Below the pieces are notes generated by a model that was given only the letters and a program-made list of their open reading frames with translations, was not told the DNA's origin and did no database searches. This document shows, one piece after another, positions 49,795 through 57,198 of a DNA stretch of 60,429 nt; the first letter of the stretch is position 1, and the number at the start of each line of letters is the position of its first letter. This DNA comes from a virus: positions 1-60,429 of IMG/VR virus record IMGVR_UViG_3300045996_001806. One strand, 5' to 3'. Position numbers and translations under genes: made by a program.

Positions 49795-49823
49795 TTGACA
49801 CCCGTTTTATAAAACGAAAGACT
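49795..49823 (+). promoter_or_regulatory. promoter of the XRE regulator with operator in the spacer
   Basis: TTGACA at 49795-49800 and a weak -10 (AAGACT, 49818-49823) at 17 bases. The spacer holds the perfect 14-bp palindrome CGTTTTATAAAACG (49803-49816), the most AT-rich site in this part. Start of transcription would be about 49830, close to TTG 49834. Confidence 0.65.
49803..49816. promoter_or_regulatory. palindromic operator CGTTTTATAAAACG
   Basis: A perfect 14-bp inverted repeat between -35 and -10. A dimeric HTH protein bound here would block RNA polymerase. The gene it controls encodes such an HTH protein, so autorepression is the simplest reading. Confidence 0.65.
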
Positions 49824-49833
49824 GGCATTCTCG

Positions 49834-50085
49834 TTGCCACGTGTCAGTCCGTATCTCGCTCTTCAGATCGTCCCTCGTTTTCGTGAGATCCGTGGCACTC
49901 GCAGACTCCTTGCGATGAACGAGCTCACGCAGATCCGCGACTACCCGAAAGGAATTCCCGTGGCGACCCTCTCACAGATCGAGCATGGCCATCGCATTCC
50001 GCGCCCAGAGGAGATGGACCGCCTCGAGCGCGCCTATGGCCATCGCGATCGCTGGTACGCGGTCGAGTTGCGGATCGTCGGATGA
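49834..50085 (+). CDS. Cro/C1-type (XRE) helix-turn-helix regulator
   Basis: An 83-residue protein. FREIRGTRRLLAMNELTQIR, then ATLSQIEHGHRIPRPEEMDR is the HTH_3 pattern: helix 2-turn-helix 3 with SQIEHG as the recognition part. The insert DYPKGIP between the helices is slightly longer than usual. TTG start, probably leaderless. It is likely the regulator of its own operon. Confidence 0.75.
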   Translation: MPRVSPYLALQIVPRFREIRGTRRLLAMNELTQIRDYPKGIPVATLSQIEHGHRIPRPEEMDRLERAYGHRDRWYAVELRIVG

Positions 50086-50699
50086 GCGGCTACGCAGACC
50101 TGCGCGAGCTCGGCGTCGCGTTCGTGCCGCCCGATGGCCCGATGCCTCCGGCGCTCAACCGCGTCCCCCAGTTCAGCGCGTCGTGGTCGCAGACCGTCGA
50201 GCTTCTCGCTCGCGAGCTTCGACACCTGGACGCAAAGGGAATCTCGATCGAGCTCGACATGGAGGCGCGCATGTTCCGGCAGGACGGCCTGCCGCGCTCG
50301 GACGCGCGCTCGCGCTCCGACGCCGTGCGGATCTCCTTCACCTCGCGCTTCGGGCCGCTGCGCTACGAGACGGGGGAGTTCCGGGCCAGCCCGTACTACC
50401 GCTCGTCGCTGGCGGGCTGGCAGAACAACCTGCGCGCGATCGCGCTCTCGCTCGAGGCGTTGCGCAAGGTCGACCGCTATGGCGTGTCCAAGCGCGGCGA
50501 GCAGTACCGCGGCTGGCGGGCGCTGCCTACTGGCACGGACCCGGCCGACGCGATCGCGACACCGGAGATCGCGCGTGCGTTCCTGGCGCAGTGGGGAGGC
50601 GACTGGAAGACCGCCGTGAAGGCTACGCACCCCGACGCCGGCGGCGATCCGACCGAGTACCGCAAGGTCATTCGGGCCAAGGAGCTCGTCGGCGCCTGA
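50082..50699 (+). CDS. J-domain-like protein
   Basis: A 205-residue protein. Residues 28-130 are a helical domain of unknown type. Near the C-terminus ATHPDAGGDPTEYRKVIRAK contains the HPD tripeptide (183-185) and the following helix of J domains, which activate Hsp70 ATPase. A lambda P or DnaJ-like role in loading the helicase is possible. ATG in an ATGA overlap. Confidence 0.7.
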   Translation: MSGYADLRELGVAFVPPDGPMPPALNRVPQFSASWSQTVELLARELRHLDAKGISIELDMEARMFRQDGLPRSDARSRSDAVRISFTSRFGPLRYETGEFRASPYYRSSLAGWQNNLRAIALSLEALRKVDRYGVSKRGEQYRGWRALPTGTDPADAIATPEIARAFLAQWGGDWKTAVKATHPDAGGDPTEYRKVIRAKELVGA

Positions 50700-51220
50700 T
50701 GTACGCGGGCATCGACTACGACACGAACACGGTGCACGTCGTGCTGCTACCCGAGGAGGAGCCGCCGCGCTACCTGCCCTTCGTGATGCATGGCCATGAT
50801 TCTTTCGAGCGCGCGCGCGCGGTGCGAGAAGTGATGCCTCCGCGCGGCTGGTGGGACGATGAGGGTGTGATCGCGATCGGTATCGAGGACCCGATGCAGA
50901 AAGGACCCGCGAGTCGCACCTTCCTGCCGAAGCTCAAGATGATCCAGGGTGCCATCCTGGCCTGCCTGCCGCCCGGCACCCTGGTTCAACCCTTCGTAGC
51001 GACGTCGTGGCGGAAGGAGGTCGGCCTCTCTGGGCGCGCGACGAAGGAGGACATCGCCGACTTCGTGTACGACGCTCAGAACCAGGGCGATGCGCGCGAG
51101 GGCGACGTTCTCGAGCTTGACACGCGCGCCTTCTGGGACGCGCAGTGGCCGCAGGACGCCTGCGATGCGTACTGCCTCGCGCTCTGCGTCGAGAAGCTGA
51201 CCGAGCCGATGGCAGCCTGA
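50699..51220 (+). CDS. RuvC-like Holliday junction resolvase
   Basis: A 173-residue protein. YAGIDYDTNTVHVVLL (Asp6), AIGIEDP (Glu63) and WPQDACDAYCLALC (Asp153, Asp156) are the acidic residues of the RuvC/RNase H fold. It would resolve branched DNA made by recombination and replication before packaging. ATG follows the J-domain stop (TGATG). Confidence 0.8.
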   Translation: MYAGIDYDTNTVHVVLLPEEEPPRYLPFVMHGHDSFERARAVREVMPPRGWWDDEGVIAIGIEDPMQKGPASRTFLPKLKMIQGAILACLPPGTLVQPFVATSWRKEVGLSGRATKEDIADFVYDAQNQGDAREGDVLELDTRAFWDAQWPQDACDAYCLALCVEKLTEPMAA

Positions 51221-51990
51221 TGCCACAGCCCGGTCTTCGCGGGAACCGCGCGCGGAACTACCGCAAGGTGAAGCGGCTGCGCGACAAGGGCTACTACCAC
51301 CGGGAGATCGCGTACCTCACGGGCCTCTCACGTTCCTATGTCGCCTGCCTTCTCAGCGATCCCGATGGCAGGGCCGATCGTGTCCGCAAGGCGAGCTACG
51401 CGGGTACGTGCGGTCGCTGCGGAGGTCCCACCGATGGCAGCAACGGGCGCGCGCAAGCGCCGGACTACTGCGCTACGTGCCATCCAATCGTCATGCGCAA
51501 GTGGACACGCGAGCGCGTGGTCGAGGCTGTCCGAGAATGGGCGCGGCGCCGTGGACGTGCTCCTACCGCGAATGAGTGGATCGCCAGGGTGGTCGATCCC
51601 GACGGCTACGAGTTCCCGCCTCGCACCGCGGTGTACGACTCCGGCAATCACTACCTGCGACCGAACTTCGACTCGTGGGCGGACGCGATCGAGGCGGCTG
51701 GATTCCCGCACCCGGGATCGAGCCGCAACTACATCGACAAGGACGAATGGAGGGTGGAGAACATGGGTGACGTGAAGCTCACCAGGCAGTACGTCGTCTT
51801 CAAGGTTGGAGAAGACGGCGAGCTCGAGGTCCTCGACCAGCACGTCGAGGCCTCGACGCTCAACGGCGCCGTCGAATCTGTGGCGGTCTCCGGTCACGCG
51901 AAGTACGCGGCCATTCCGCGATCGCAGGTCATCGAGTTCAGCGCTCAGCCGAGGTTCGTCGCCTCGAGAAACGGGAGGGATGATGGTTAG
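51220..51990 (+). CDS. HTH protein with zinc module and homing-endonuclease-associated repeat
   Basis: A 256-residue protein in four parts: an HTH (GYYHREIAYLTGLSRSYVAC), two Cys pairs (CGRCGG and CATCHP), a repeat of the type found with homing endonucleases (VVEAVREWARRRGRAPTANE ... FDSWADAIEAAGFPHPG) and a C-terminal beta part (YVVFKVGEDGELEVLDQHV). It is followed closely by an HNH gene. It may be the DNA-recognition partner of that nuclease or a solitary regulator. Confidence 0.65.
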   Translation: MPQPGLRGNRARNYRKVKRLRDKGYYHREIAYLTGLSRSYVACLLSDPDGRADRVRKASYAGTCGRCGGPTDGSNGRAQAPDYCATCHPIVMRKWTRERVVEAVREWARRRGRAPTANEWIARVVDPDGYEFPPRTAVYDSGNHYLRPNFDSWADAIEAAGFPHPGSSRNYIDKDEWRVENMGDVKLTRQYVVFKVGEDGELEVLDQHVEASTLNGAVESVAVSGHAKYAAIPRSQVIEFSAQPRFVASRNGRDDG

Positions 51991-52294
51991 GCCACGCAGT
52001 AGACGCAGGGTGCAGATGTCCCTGTACGAGTCGGACGTCACCGAGCACCACCCCGATCTCGTAAAGGCACTCAACCATCGGCAGGCGATGTCCGAAGCGC
52101 TGTCGACGGCGAAGCAGAACTACGACACCGCGCACAAGGCGTGCGAGCCGCTCATCGCGAAGCTCGAGCTGGGCGAGGACGCCGCGGTGCGGGTGGGCGA
52201 CTTCGTGATCTCGCAGAAGCTCGGCAAGTCCGCGCACGTGGAGTTCGAGCGGAAGTCGTCACTGCGCACGAGGATCCGCAAGCTCGATGAGTGA
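51983..52294 (+). CDS. small helical protein
   Basis: A 103-residue protein: basic start (RPRSRRRVQM), helices (HHPDLVKALNHRQAMSEALS), then a strand region (AAVRVGDFVISQKLGKSAHV). ATG 51983 fits GGGAGG best; ATG 51980 and ATG 52016 are possible. No family is recognised. It overlaps the HNH gene by eight bases. Confidence 0.55.
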   Translation: MVRPRSRRRVQMSLYESDVTEHHPDLVKALNHRQAMSEALSTAKQNYDTAHKACEPLIAKLELGEDAAVRVGDFVISQKLGKSAHVEFERKSSLRTRIRKLDE

Positions 52295-52829
52295 CGCGAT
52301 CCTCCGGATCTACAACCCCGAGGAGTGCCAACTCACGGGGTACCCGGCGGCGTGGGACCACGACTCGTTCATCGGGGCCGATCGCTTCCCGGCGATCAAG
52401 CACTACGTGCGGATGCTCGCCGGCGATCGCTGCGAGCGCTGCGGGCATCCGTACAGGGTCGGCCAGTCGGAGCCTCAGTGGTCGGCCTGCGACGAGCAGT
52501 GCGTACACGACGGACCCGTGAAGAAGGTGATTAGCGACGGCATCGAGTTCGAGCTCGTGCTGGCGAAGTGGCGCGTTCTCACCGTCCACCACCTGAACGG
52601 CGTCAAGTACGACTGCCGCTGGTGGAACCTCGCTGCTCTCTGCCAGCGCTGCCACCTCTCGATCCAGGGCCGGGTCGTCATGGAGCGCGCGTTCATTTTC
52701 GAGCACTCCGACTGGTTCAAGTCGCACGCGGCAGGCTGGTACGCCGACAAGTACCTCGGCGAGGACCTGAGTCGGGAGGAGACGTTCGCGCGCATGGACG
52801 AGCTCCTCGCGCTCGAGCAGCTCGCATGA
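52287..52829 (+). CDS. HNH endonuclease
   Basis: A 180-residue protein. LTVHHLNGVKYDCRWWNLAA carries the catalytic His pair (101-102) and the Asn114 of the HNH motif; CERCG (49-53) and CQRCH (119-123) hold the structural zinc. The lysine-tryptophan rich rest is typical of phage HNH enzymes that help terminase or act as homing enzymes. Distance from the terminase genes favours the second. Confidence 0.8.
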   Translation: MSDAILRIYNPEECQLTGYPAAWDHDSFIGADRFPAIKHYVRMLAGDRCERCGHPYRVGQSEPQWSACDEQCVHDGPVKKVISDGIEFELVLAKWRVLTVHHLNGVKYDCRWWNLAALCQRCHLSIQGRVVMERAFIFEHSDWFKSHAAGWYADKYLGEDLSREETFARMDELLALEQLA

Positions 52830-53035
52830 CGCTCTCGGAGAGACAGCGCCGCGCGCTCATCGTGCTGCGCAGCCACGGCAACTGGATGAGTTCGGGCCAC
52901 TTTGGCGTGAGAACGAACACCCTCGACTCGCTCCAGAAGAAGGGTCTCGTCGAGATGCGGACGCGCTACCACTCGCTCGACTTCGAGTACCGCATCATCG
53001 ACGACGGCCGGCGCCTACTGGCGTCCCTCGAATGA
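52826..53035 (+). CDS. winged-helix-like small protein
   Basis: A 69-residue protein: LSERQRRALIVLRSHGNWMS, VRTNTLDSLQKKGLVEMRTR, then a wing (YHSLDFEYRIIDDGRRLLAS). This is the course of a small winged helix such as those in host-takeover regulators. ATG in an ATGA overlap. It precedes the control region of the helicase. Confidence 0.7.
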   Translation: MTLSERQRRALIVLRSHGNWMSSGHFGVRTNTLDSLQKKGLVEMRTRYHSLDFEYRIIDDGRRLLASLE

Positions 53036-53076
53036 GGTATTTCGCGCTCGAAGCGACAGGCCCGGATCGTTGGCCC

Positions 53077-53105
53077 TTGTAAGACGTCGGGTATGCCGTT
53101 AGGCT
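53077..53105 (+). promoter_or_regulatory. promoter for the helicase gene
   Basis: TTGTAA at 53077-53082, 17 bases, TAGGCT at 53100-53105. Transcription would start near 53112, at the palindrome 53113-53123. It lies in the 234-base gap before the helicase. Confidence 0.5.
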
Positions 53106-53112
53106 CGTCGTT

Positions 53113-53241
53113 CTCGTGACGAGCTCTCTCTATAGGCCTGGGCAGTACCACCCGGGGTCGGTGCTCGTGGCGAAGGCGGGATCTGCTGCGGCGGATCCAG
53201 CCGCTCGCTCGTCACGAGGAGCCGCGAGCACCGTCCCGGGG
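53113..53241. promoter_or_regulatory. paired palindromes and long hairpin before the helicase
   Basis: CTCGTGACGAG at 53113-53123 and its reverse complement CTCGTCACGAG at 53208-53218 are both odd palindromes, fit for a dimeric protein. A 17-base arm at 53151-53167 pairs with 53225-53241 at 15 positions. The second palindrome lies in the loop of this hairpin, so pairing of the two palindromes would be interleaved with it. Confidence 0.55.
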
Positions 53242-53269
53242 TGGGGCTGAGTTCTGGTAGGGCGGTCCG

Positions 53270-54895
53270 ACGTCTTCGCCTGCGCTAGAGCCGTATAACC
53301 TCGAGGCCGAAGAGACCGTACTCGGTGCGTGTCTCCTGTCGGGCTCGGCGATCGACGTCGCGAGCGAGTACCTCGAGCCATCGACGTTCTATCGCGATAC
53401 GCACGGCGCGATCTACGGCGCCCTGCAGGCGCTTCGCTCTCGCGAGCAACCCACAGAGCCGCTTGCCGTCGCGGCAGAACTAGAACGTCAGGGCAAGCTC
53501 GCGGCGGTCGGCGGAAAGGCTCGCCTGGCCGAGCTCGCGGCGCTGGTGCCGGCGACGGGCAACGTCGGCCACTACGCAGCGATGGTGCTCGAGATCCATC
53601 GCTCGCGGGTCCTCTGCCGTGCAGCCGTTGCGATCCAGGCTGCAGCACAGAACGGCGGCGTCTCGCTGCATCCCGAGCTGCTCGACGAGATGCAGGAGGC
53701 GATGGACGCGGCCCGCGCGCTTCCCGGCGAGCCTTCGCTCCCGCCGGGTCCGATCTTCATCACCGCTCACGAGTTCGCGGCGTCGCACTTCGAGCCGCCG
53801 GAGCCGTTGCTCGGGACCACCGAGACGGCGATCCTGGCGGCGGGAAGCTTGAACCTCCTCGCGGGGCGTCCGGGCACCGGCAAGACGACCACCGTGCTCG
53901 ACCTCTGCTGCCATCTCGCTGCAGGTCTTCCCTGGCCTCCAGTCGACCCGGCCAACACGAAAGCTCCGCAGTCGTGGCCGTGCCCCCGCCCCCTTCGCTG
54001 CGCGATCATCGTGAACGAGGGTCCGCAGGAGATGTTCCGGGCCAAGGTGCAGGACAAGCTCACGAAGTTCCCGCACTCGATTGAGGACGCCGGCGGCGGA
54101 CTCTTTATCCAGTCGCTGAACTGGGGCGCGTTCTCTTTCCGCGACCGCTCGATCTTCGAACGCCTGCGCGACGAGCTCGACAGCCGCGACGTTGACCTTG
54201 TGGTCGGAGACCCGCTCGGCTCGCTCGGCCTCGAGGGCGTCGGCTCTCCAGCCGAGACGCTCGACTTCGTGAACCTGCTGAAGCCCCTCGGACTCGGCAC
54301 GCGCAGGGCCTTCCTTTTCCTCCACCACTTCCGCGAGCGAGTCGAGAAGGGAGAGGACGAGGTAGCGCGCCTGTCGGGAGCCTGGGGCGGCCATCTCGAC
54401 ACGCTCATCACGCTCGCCGCCGGGTCGCAGACCGACCAATCGCGCCTCGCCTATCCGAAGTTGCGCTGGAACACCCGAGAAAATCCAAGTCCCATCGTCC
54501 TCGCGCGCATCCGGAACACCCGCAGCGTCGAGGTCATCGGCGAGGAGTCCGACCACACCCTGCTCGAGCCTCAGATCCACGCCTACCTCGAGCGCTCGCG
54601 AGAGACCAAGGCGGATACCCAAGGCTGGCAGACCACGGACCAGATCCGGGCGGGCATCGAGGCTCGCCGCGTGGCCGTGCAGAAGGCCCTCGAGGGCGCT
54701 CCGCATCTCTTCGTCATGGTCACAGGCGACGAGGCCAAGAACCTCGGCGCGAAGTCGAAGGCCGCAAAGCTCTGGGGCCTGCGCGAATGGACAGAGGGCG
54801 AAGACTGGCGCGCCGAGCTCGAGGAGGATTCCTTCGGCAAGGCCGACGAGCAGGCCCGCTTCACGGATCGCGGCTCAGACGACATCCCGTTCTAG
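53270..54895 (+). CDS. DnaB-like replicative helicase with apparent ACG start and SSB-type tip
   Basis: From ACG the protein has 541 residues. It begins SSPALEPYNLEAEETVLGAC, a typical DnaB N-terminal domain with YGALQALRSRE and VGGKARLAELAALVP. The RecA-like motor follows with Walker A GRPGTGKTT near 199 and VGDPLG as Walker B region. The last residues are SDDIPF. The frame is closed by TAG at 53258-53260, and no ATG, GTG or TTG occurs before GTG 53546, which would remove the whole N-terminal domain. ACG 53270 has AGGG about six bases upstream. Confidence 0.75.
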   Translation, partial: TSSPALEPYNLEAEETVLGACLLSGSAIDVASEYLEPSTFYRDTHGAIYGALQALRSREQPTEPLAVAAELERQGKLAAVGGKARLAELAALVPATGNVGHYAAMVLEIHRSRVLCRAAVAIQAAAQNGGVSLHPELLDEMQEAMDAARALPGEPSLPPGPIFITAHEFAASHFEPPEPLLGTTETAILAAGSLNLLAGRPGTGKTTTVLDLCCHLAAGLPWPPVDPANTKAPQSWPCPRPLRCAIIVNEGPQEMFRAKVQDKLTKFPHSIEDAGGGLFIQSLNWGAFSFRDRSIFERLRDELDSRDVDLVVGDPLGSLGLEGVGSPAETLDFVNLLKPLGLGTRRAFLFLHHFRERVEKGEDEVARLSGAWGGHLDTLITLAAGSQTDQSRLAYPKLRWNTRENPSPIVLARIRNTRSVEVIGEESDHTLLEPQIHAYLERSRETKADTQGWQTTDQIRAGIEARRVAVQKALEGAPHLFVMVTGDEAKNLGAKSKAAKLWGLREWTEGEDWRAELEEDSFGKADEQARFTDRGSDDIPF

Positions 54896-55960
54896 CAATC
54901 TGCGGCCGATCCACTCAGCCACGTTGACGGTCACGGCGTCGCCGATCGCGGCGTAGCGCTTCGTGTCGGCGCCGGGAAGGGTCCAGTTGTCGGGGAGTCC
55001 CTGCAGCCGCTCGCACTCGATGGGCATGAGCCGGCGCACGGTCATCCCCTGGCGAACGGTCGAGTAGCCCTGCCCAGGCTTCCCGCCGCCCGCCGTCAGT
55101 TGGTGAGCATACGGCGTCTCGAGCACCTCGGCGCGCTGGTTCTCGGACACGGCGTAGGCGCCGATCACGTCAACGTCAGTTGTCCGGAATCCTCCGTCGG
55201 CGAGGGACCCGAAGGTTCCGGCGACCCGGCTAGAGAGATCAGGGCGACCTTCAAGAACGGCGGCAACGTCTTCCCCCTCTTCGTCGCTCGCGCCAGAATG
55301 CCGGCTGCAGCTCGCGTTGAGAGCAAGTACGTCTCCGGCACGTTCTGCGGCGGCTCGAGGATCTCCGTCAGCATGGGCTCCGAGGATGAACACCCGTCTT
55401 CGTCGCTGCGGCACTCCGAAGAAGCGGCTGTTGACAGTCCGCCAAGCCATGCCATACCCGAGGTCGGCCAGCGTGCCAAGGACTGCTCCGAAGTCCCGAC
55501 CGCCATGTGAAGAGAAGAGACCCGGAACGTTCTCGACAAGGACCCATCGAGGTCGAACAGACTCGGCGACTCGAGCGAACTCGAAGAAGAGTCCGGACTC
55601 GTCTCCGGCGAGGCCTGCGCGCTTTCCGGCGACGGAGACGTCGGTGCAGGGGAAGCCTCCGGCGAGGAGTCCGGGGAGGTCTCCTCGATCGCCACGAGGA
55701 GCTGCGGGTTCCCCGGGTAGCGCAGGTCCATCGGCGTCAGCGTCGGAGCCACCGGGGTCTCCGTCCAGATGTCCGCCTCGCGGCTCGAGCCCCTGTGCGA
55801 CTTCTCGAACGTCCGCGTAGACAATGCATCCGGGGAAGCGCTCGCGGAGGATGCTTCGTCTCCATCCGTCTTTCTCGCAGAGGAGGGTGTGGGTGAGTCC
55901 GGCTCGCCGGAGGCCCTCGTCGAGTCCCCCGATCCCGGAGAAGAGTGACCAGACATTCAC
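54875..55960 (-). CDS. DNA (cytosine-5) methyltransferase
   Basis: A 361-residue enzyme. WSLFSGIGGLDEGLRRA is motif I, GFPCTDVSVAGKRAGL motif IV with the catalytic Cys105, and LVENVPGLFSS motif VI (Glu143). QRRRRVFILGA is motif VIII, and AIGDAVTVNVAEWIG motif X. It methylates C5 of cytosine in double-stranded DNA, protecting phage DNA from restriction. A Gly/Pro/Asp-rich insert of about 40 residues lies before motif IV. Its end overlaps the helicase end by 21 bases in convergent orientation. Confidence 0.9.
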   Translation of the reverse strand: MNVWSLFSGIGGLDEGLRRAGLTHTLLCEKDGWRRSILRERFPGCIVYADVREVAQGLEPRGGHLDGDPGGSDADADGPALPGEPAAPRGDRGDLPGLLAGGFPCTDVSVAGKRAGLAGDESGLFFEFARVAESVRPRWVLVENVPGLFSSHGGRDFGAVLGTLADLGYGMAWRTVNSRFFGVPQRRRRVFILGAHADGDPRAAAERAGDVLALNASCSRHSGASDEEGEDVAAVLEGRPDLSSRVAGTFGSLADGGFRTTDVDVIGAYAVSENQRAEVLETPYAHQLTAGGGKPGQGYSTVRQGMTVRRLMPIECERLQGLPDNWTLPGADTKRYAAIGDAVTVNVAEWIGRRLLERDVV

Positions 55961-56169
55961 CCCAACACTCCGCGTTCCTGCTGCCGCTCGAAAACTCTCG
56001 CTTCGCGCTCCTCGCGGGCACGTCGCCGAGCTGCGCGCTCCTCATACGTCTGCCGCTCGTGATGATGGCAGCGGGTACGCACGCGGACGCCGGACGGGAG
56101 GCTCGGGAGCTTTATCCCGCAGTCCCTCCCGTCCGCCGTCACGCCGTCGCAGAAGTTGCGCCCGTTCAT
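55957..56169 (-). CDS. zinc-binding small protein
   Basis: A 70-residue protein with CDGVTADGRDCG and CHHHERQ, likely one zinc site, then a strongly charged helix (ERAARRRAREEREARVFERQ). Its stop overlaps the methyltransferase ATG. Small proteins of this type are common in actinophages without known role. Confidence 0.65.
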   Translation of the reverse strand: MNGRNFCDGVTADGRDCGIKLPSLPSGVRVRTRCHHHERQTYEERAARRRAREEREARVFERQQERGVLG

Positions 56170-56513
56170 TTCGCTTCGCGGGCGAGGATGTTGTAGACCG
56201 TCTGCCTCGTCACGCCCGTCTCGCGGGACATCGCCCGCCGGGGCACGCCCGCCTTGTCGGCGGCGACGATGGCGACCGCGAGTGCCCTGTCGGCCACCTC
56301 GAGCGCCGAGACGGCGACCTGGCGATTCCTGCCGGCGGCCCGCAGCACCTCGAGCGGATCGTCCGAGTCGCTAGAAAACCCAGGCTCCGGAGTGCTCGCG
56401 GGCTGCTCCTCTGGCGCCGCCCACGGCTCGGGCTCAGCCTCGGCGTCTAGCTCAACGACAGGCTCCTCGTTGAACTCCTGCCCTGCGGTGTCGTGTACGC
56501 GCACAGTCGGCAT
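56166..56513 (-). CDS. HTH protein with shared STPEPGFSS segment
   Basis: A 115-residue protein. Residues 17-52 are acidic and disordered and contain ASTPEPGFSSDSDD; the C-terminal half is a helix-turn-helix (RRAMSRETGVTRQTVYNILA) like resolvase/transposase-type HTH. GGAGGAG precedes the ATG. The STPEPGFSS part is coded by an exact 33-base repeat also present in the gene at 57199. Confidence 0.65.
   Translation of the reverse strand: MPTVRVHDTAGQEFNEEPVVELDAEAEPEPWAAPEEQPASTPEPGFSSDSDDPLEVLRAAGRNRQVAVSALEVADRALAVAIVAADKAGVPRRAMSRETGVTRQTVYNILAREAK
56369..56401. repeat. 33-bp direct repeat, copy 1
   Basis: Identical over 33 bases to 57501-57533 and in the same reading frame. The repeat codes for ASTPEPGFSS and uses codons rare for this genome (TTT, TCT, AGC). 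It contains CTAG and TCCGGA. Confidence 0.9.
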
Positions 56514-56969
56514 CTACTCCTCCGTTCCCTCGAGCTTGTGGGCCAGGCCCATCAGACGCTCGTAGTCGGTGTTTTCGCCCGCGTCGATCTCGGCGAGCGT
56601 CTTCAGCATGTCAGCGGCGAAGGCCGCGTCTTCCGGGCTGAGAGTCGCCTCGGCAAGGCCGCGCGCTCGCCACCCGATGTAGAGACCGTCGTAGTAGCAG
56701 GCCTGAAAGACGATGTGCGCGGCCCGCTCGAGCGGATCTAGGGCGACCATTTCCGGCGTCGTGGTCGACAGGATCGCGGGAGTGAATCCCGGTCTCTGCT
56801 GCAGTACGACGCGAAGCGCGCGCTGGTCAGCGATGTGCTGGTACTCCTCGGTGTTTATGCCCTGCCGCCGCAGGGTCTCGAAGAGGTCCGTCTCCTCCGC
56901 GTCGGCGTCGCCATAGCGGGCCGCCACGCGCCAAGCGGAGTGCGGCCCGTCCTGCGTATGGCGGCTCAT
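56514..56969 (-). CDS. hypothetical protein
   Basis: A 151-residue helical protein (ALRVVLQQRPGFTPAILSTT, ERAAHIVFQACYYDGLYIGW, AAFAADMLKTLAEIDAGENT). No family is recognised. Overlaps its upstream neighbour by four bases (ATGA). Part of the leftward operon. Confidence 0.65.
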   Translation of the reverse strand: MSRHTQDGPHSAWRVAARYGDADAEETDLFETLRRQGINTEEYQHIADQRALRVVLQQRPGFTPAILSTTTPEMVALDPLERAAHIVFQACYYDGLYIGWRARGLAEATLSPEDAAFAADMLKTLAEIDAGENTDYERLMGLAHKLEGTEE

Positions 56970-57196
56970 CGAGCGAGCATGGTCTCGAGGGACGGGAGCA
57001 CCCGGTCCTCGAGGACCGATGCAACCGTGTCCATTGACTGCGCGATGGCGAGGCTCGCGTGCACCTCGGCCATCCGCAGGTTGTGTGTCACGAGACTCTC
57101 GCGGGCCTCGGCACTCATGCCGTCGCGGTTCGCGTAGCTGTCAGCGTTGTCCAGGTACGCGCGCGCTTCGGCGGCGTGGTCGATATGGCGTGGCAT
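56966..57196 (-). CDS. hypothetical helical protein
   Basis: A 76-residue protein from ATG 57196, which has GAAAGGGG seven bases upstream; ATG 57202 would add two residues and overlap the previous stop. Mostly helical (AAEARAYLDNADSYANRDGM, AQSMDTVASVLEDRVLPSLE). No family is recognised. Confidence 0.6.
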   Translation of the reverse strand: MPRHIDHAAEARAYLDNADSYANRDGMSAEARESLVTHNLRMAEVHASLAIAQSMDTVASVLEDRVLPSLETMLAR

Positions 57197-57198
57197 GA

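Noticed and set aside
53546-54895. GTG 53546 as the true helicase start
   Set aside because: It would remove the complete DnaB N-terminal domain that is clearly encoded upstream in the same frame.
55165-55956. 263-codon minus-strand frame inside the methyltransferase gene
   Set aside because: Ser/Pro-rich +1 shadow of the cytosine methyltransferase, whose own frame has all motifs.
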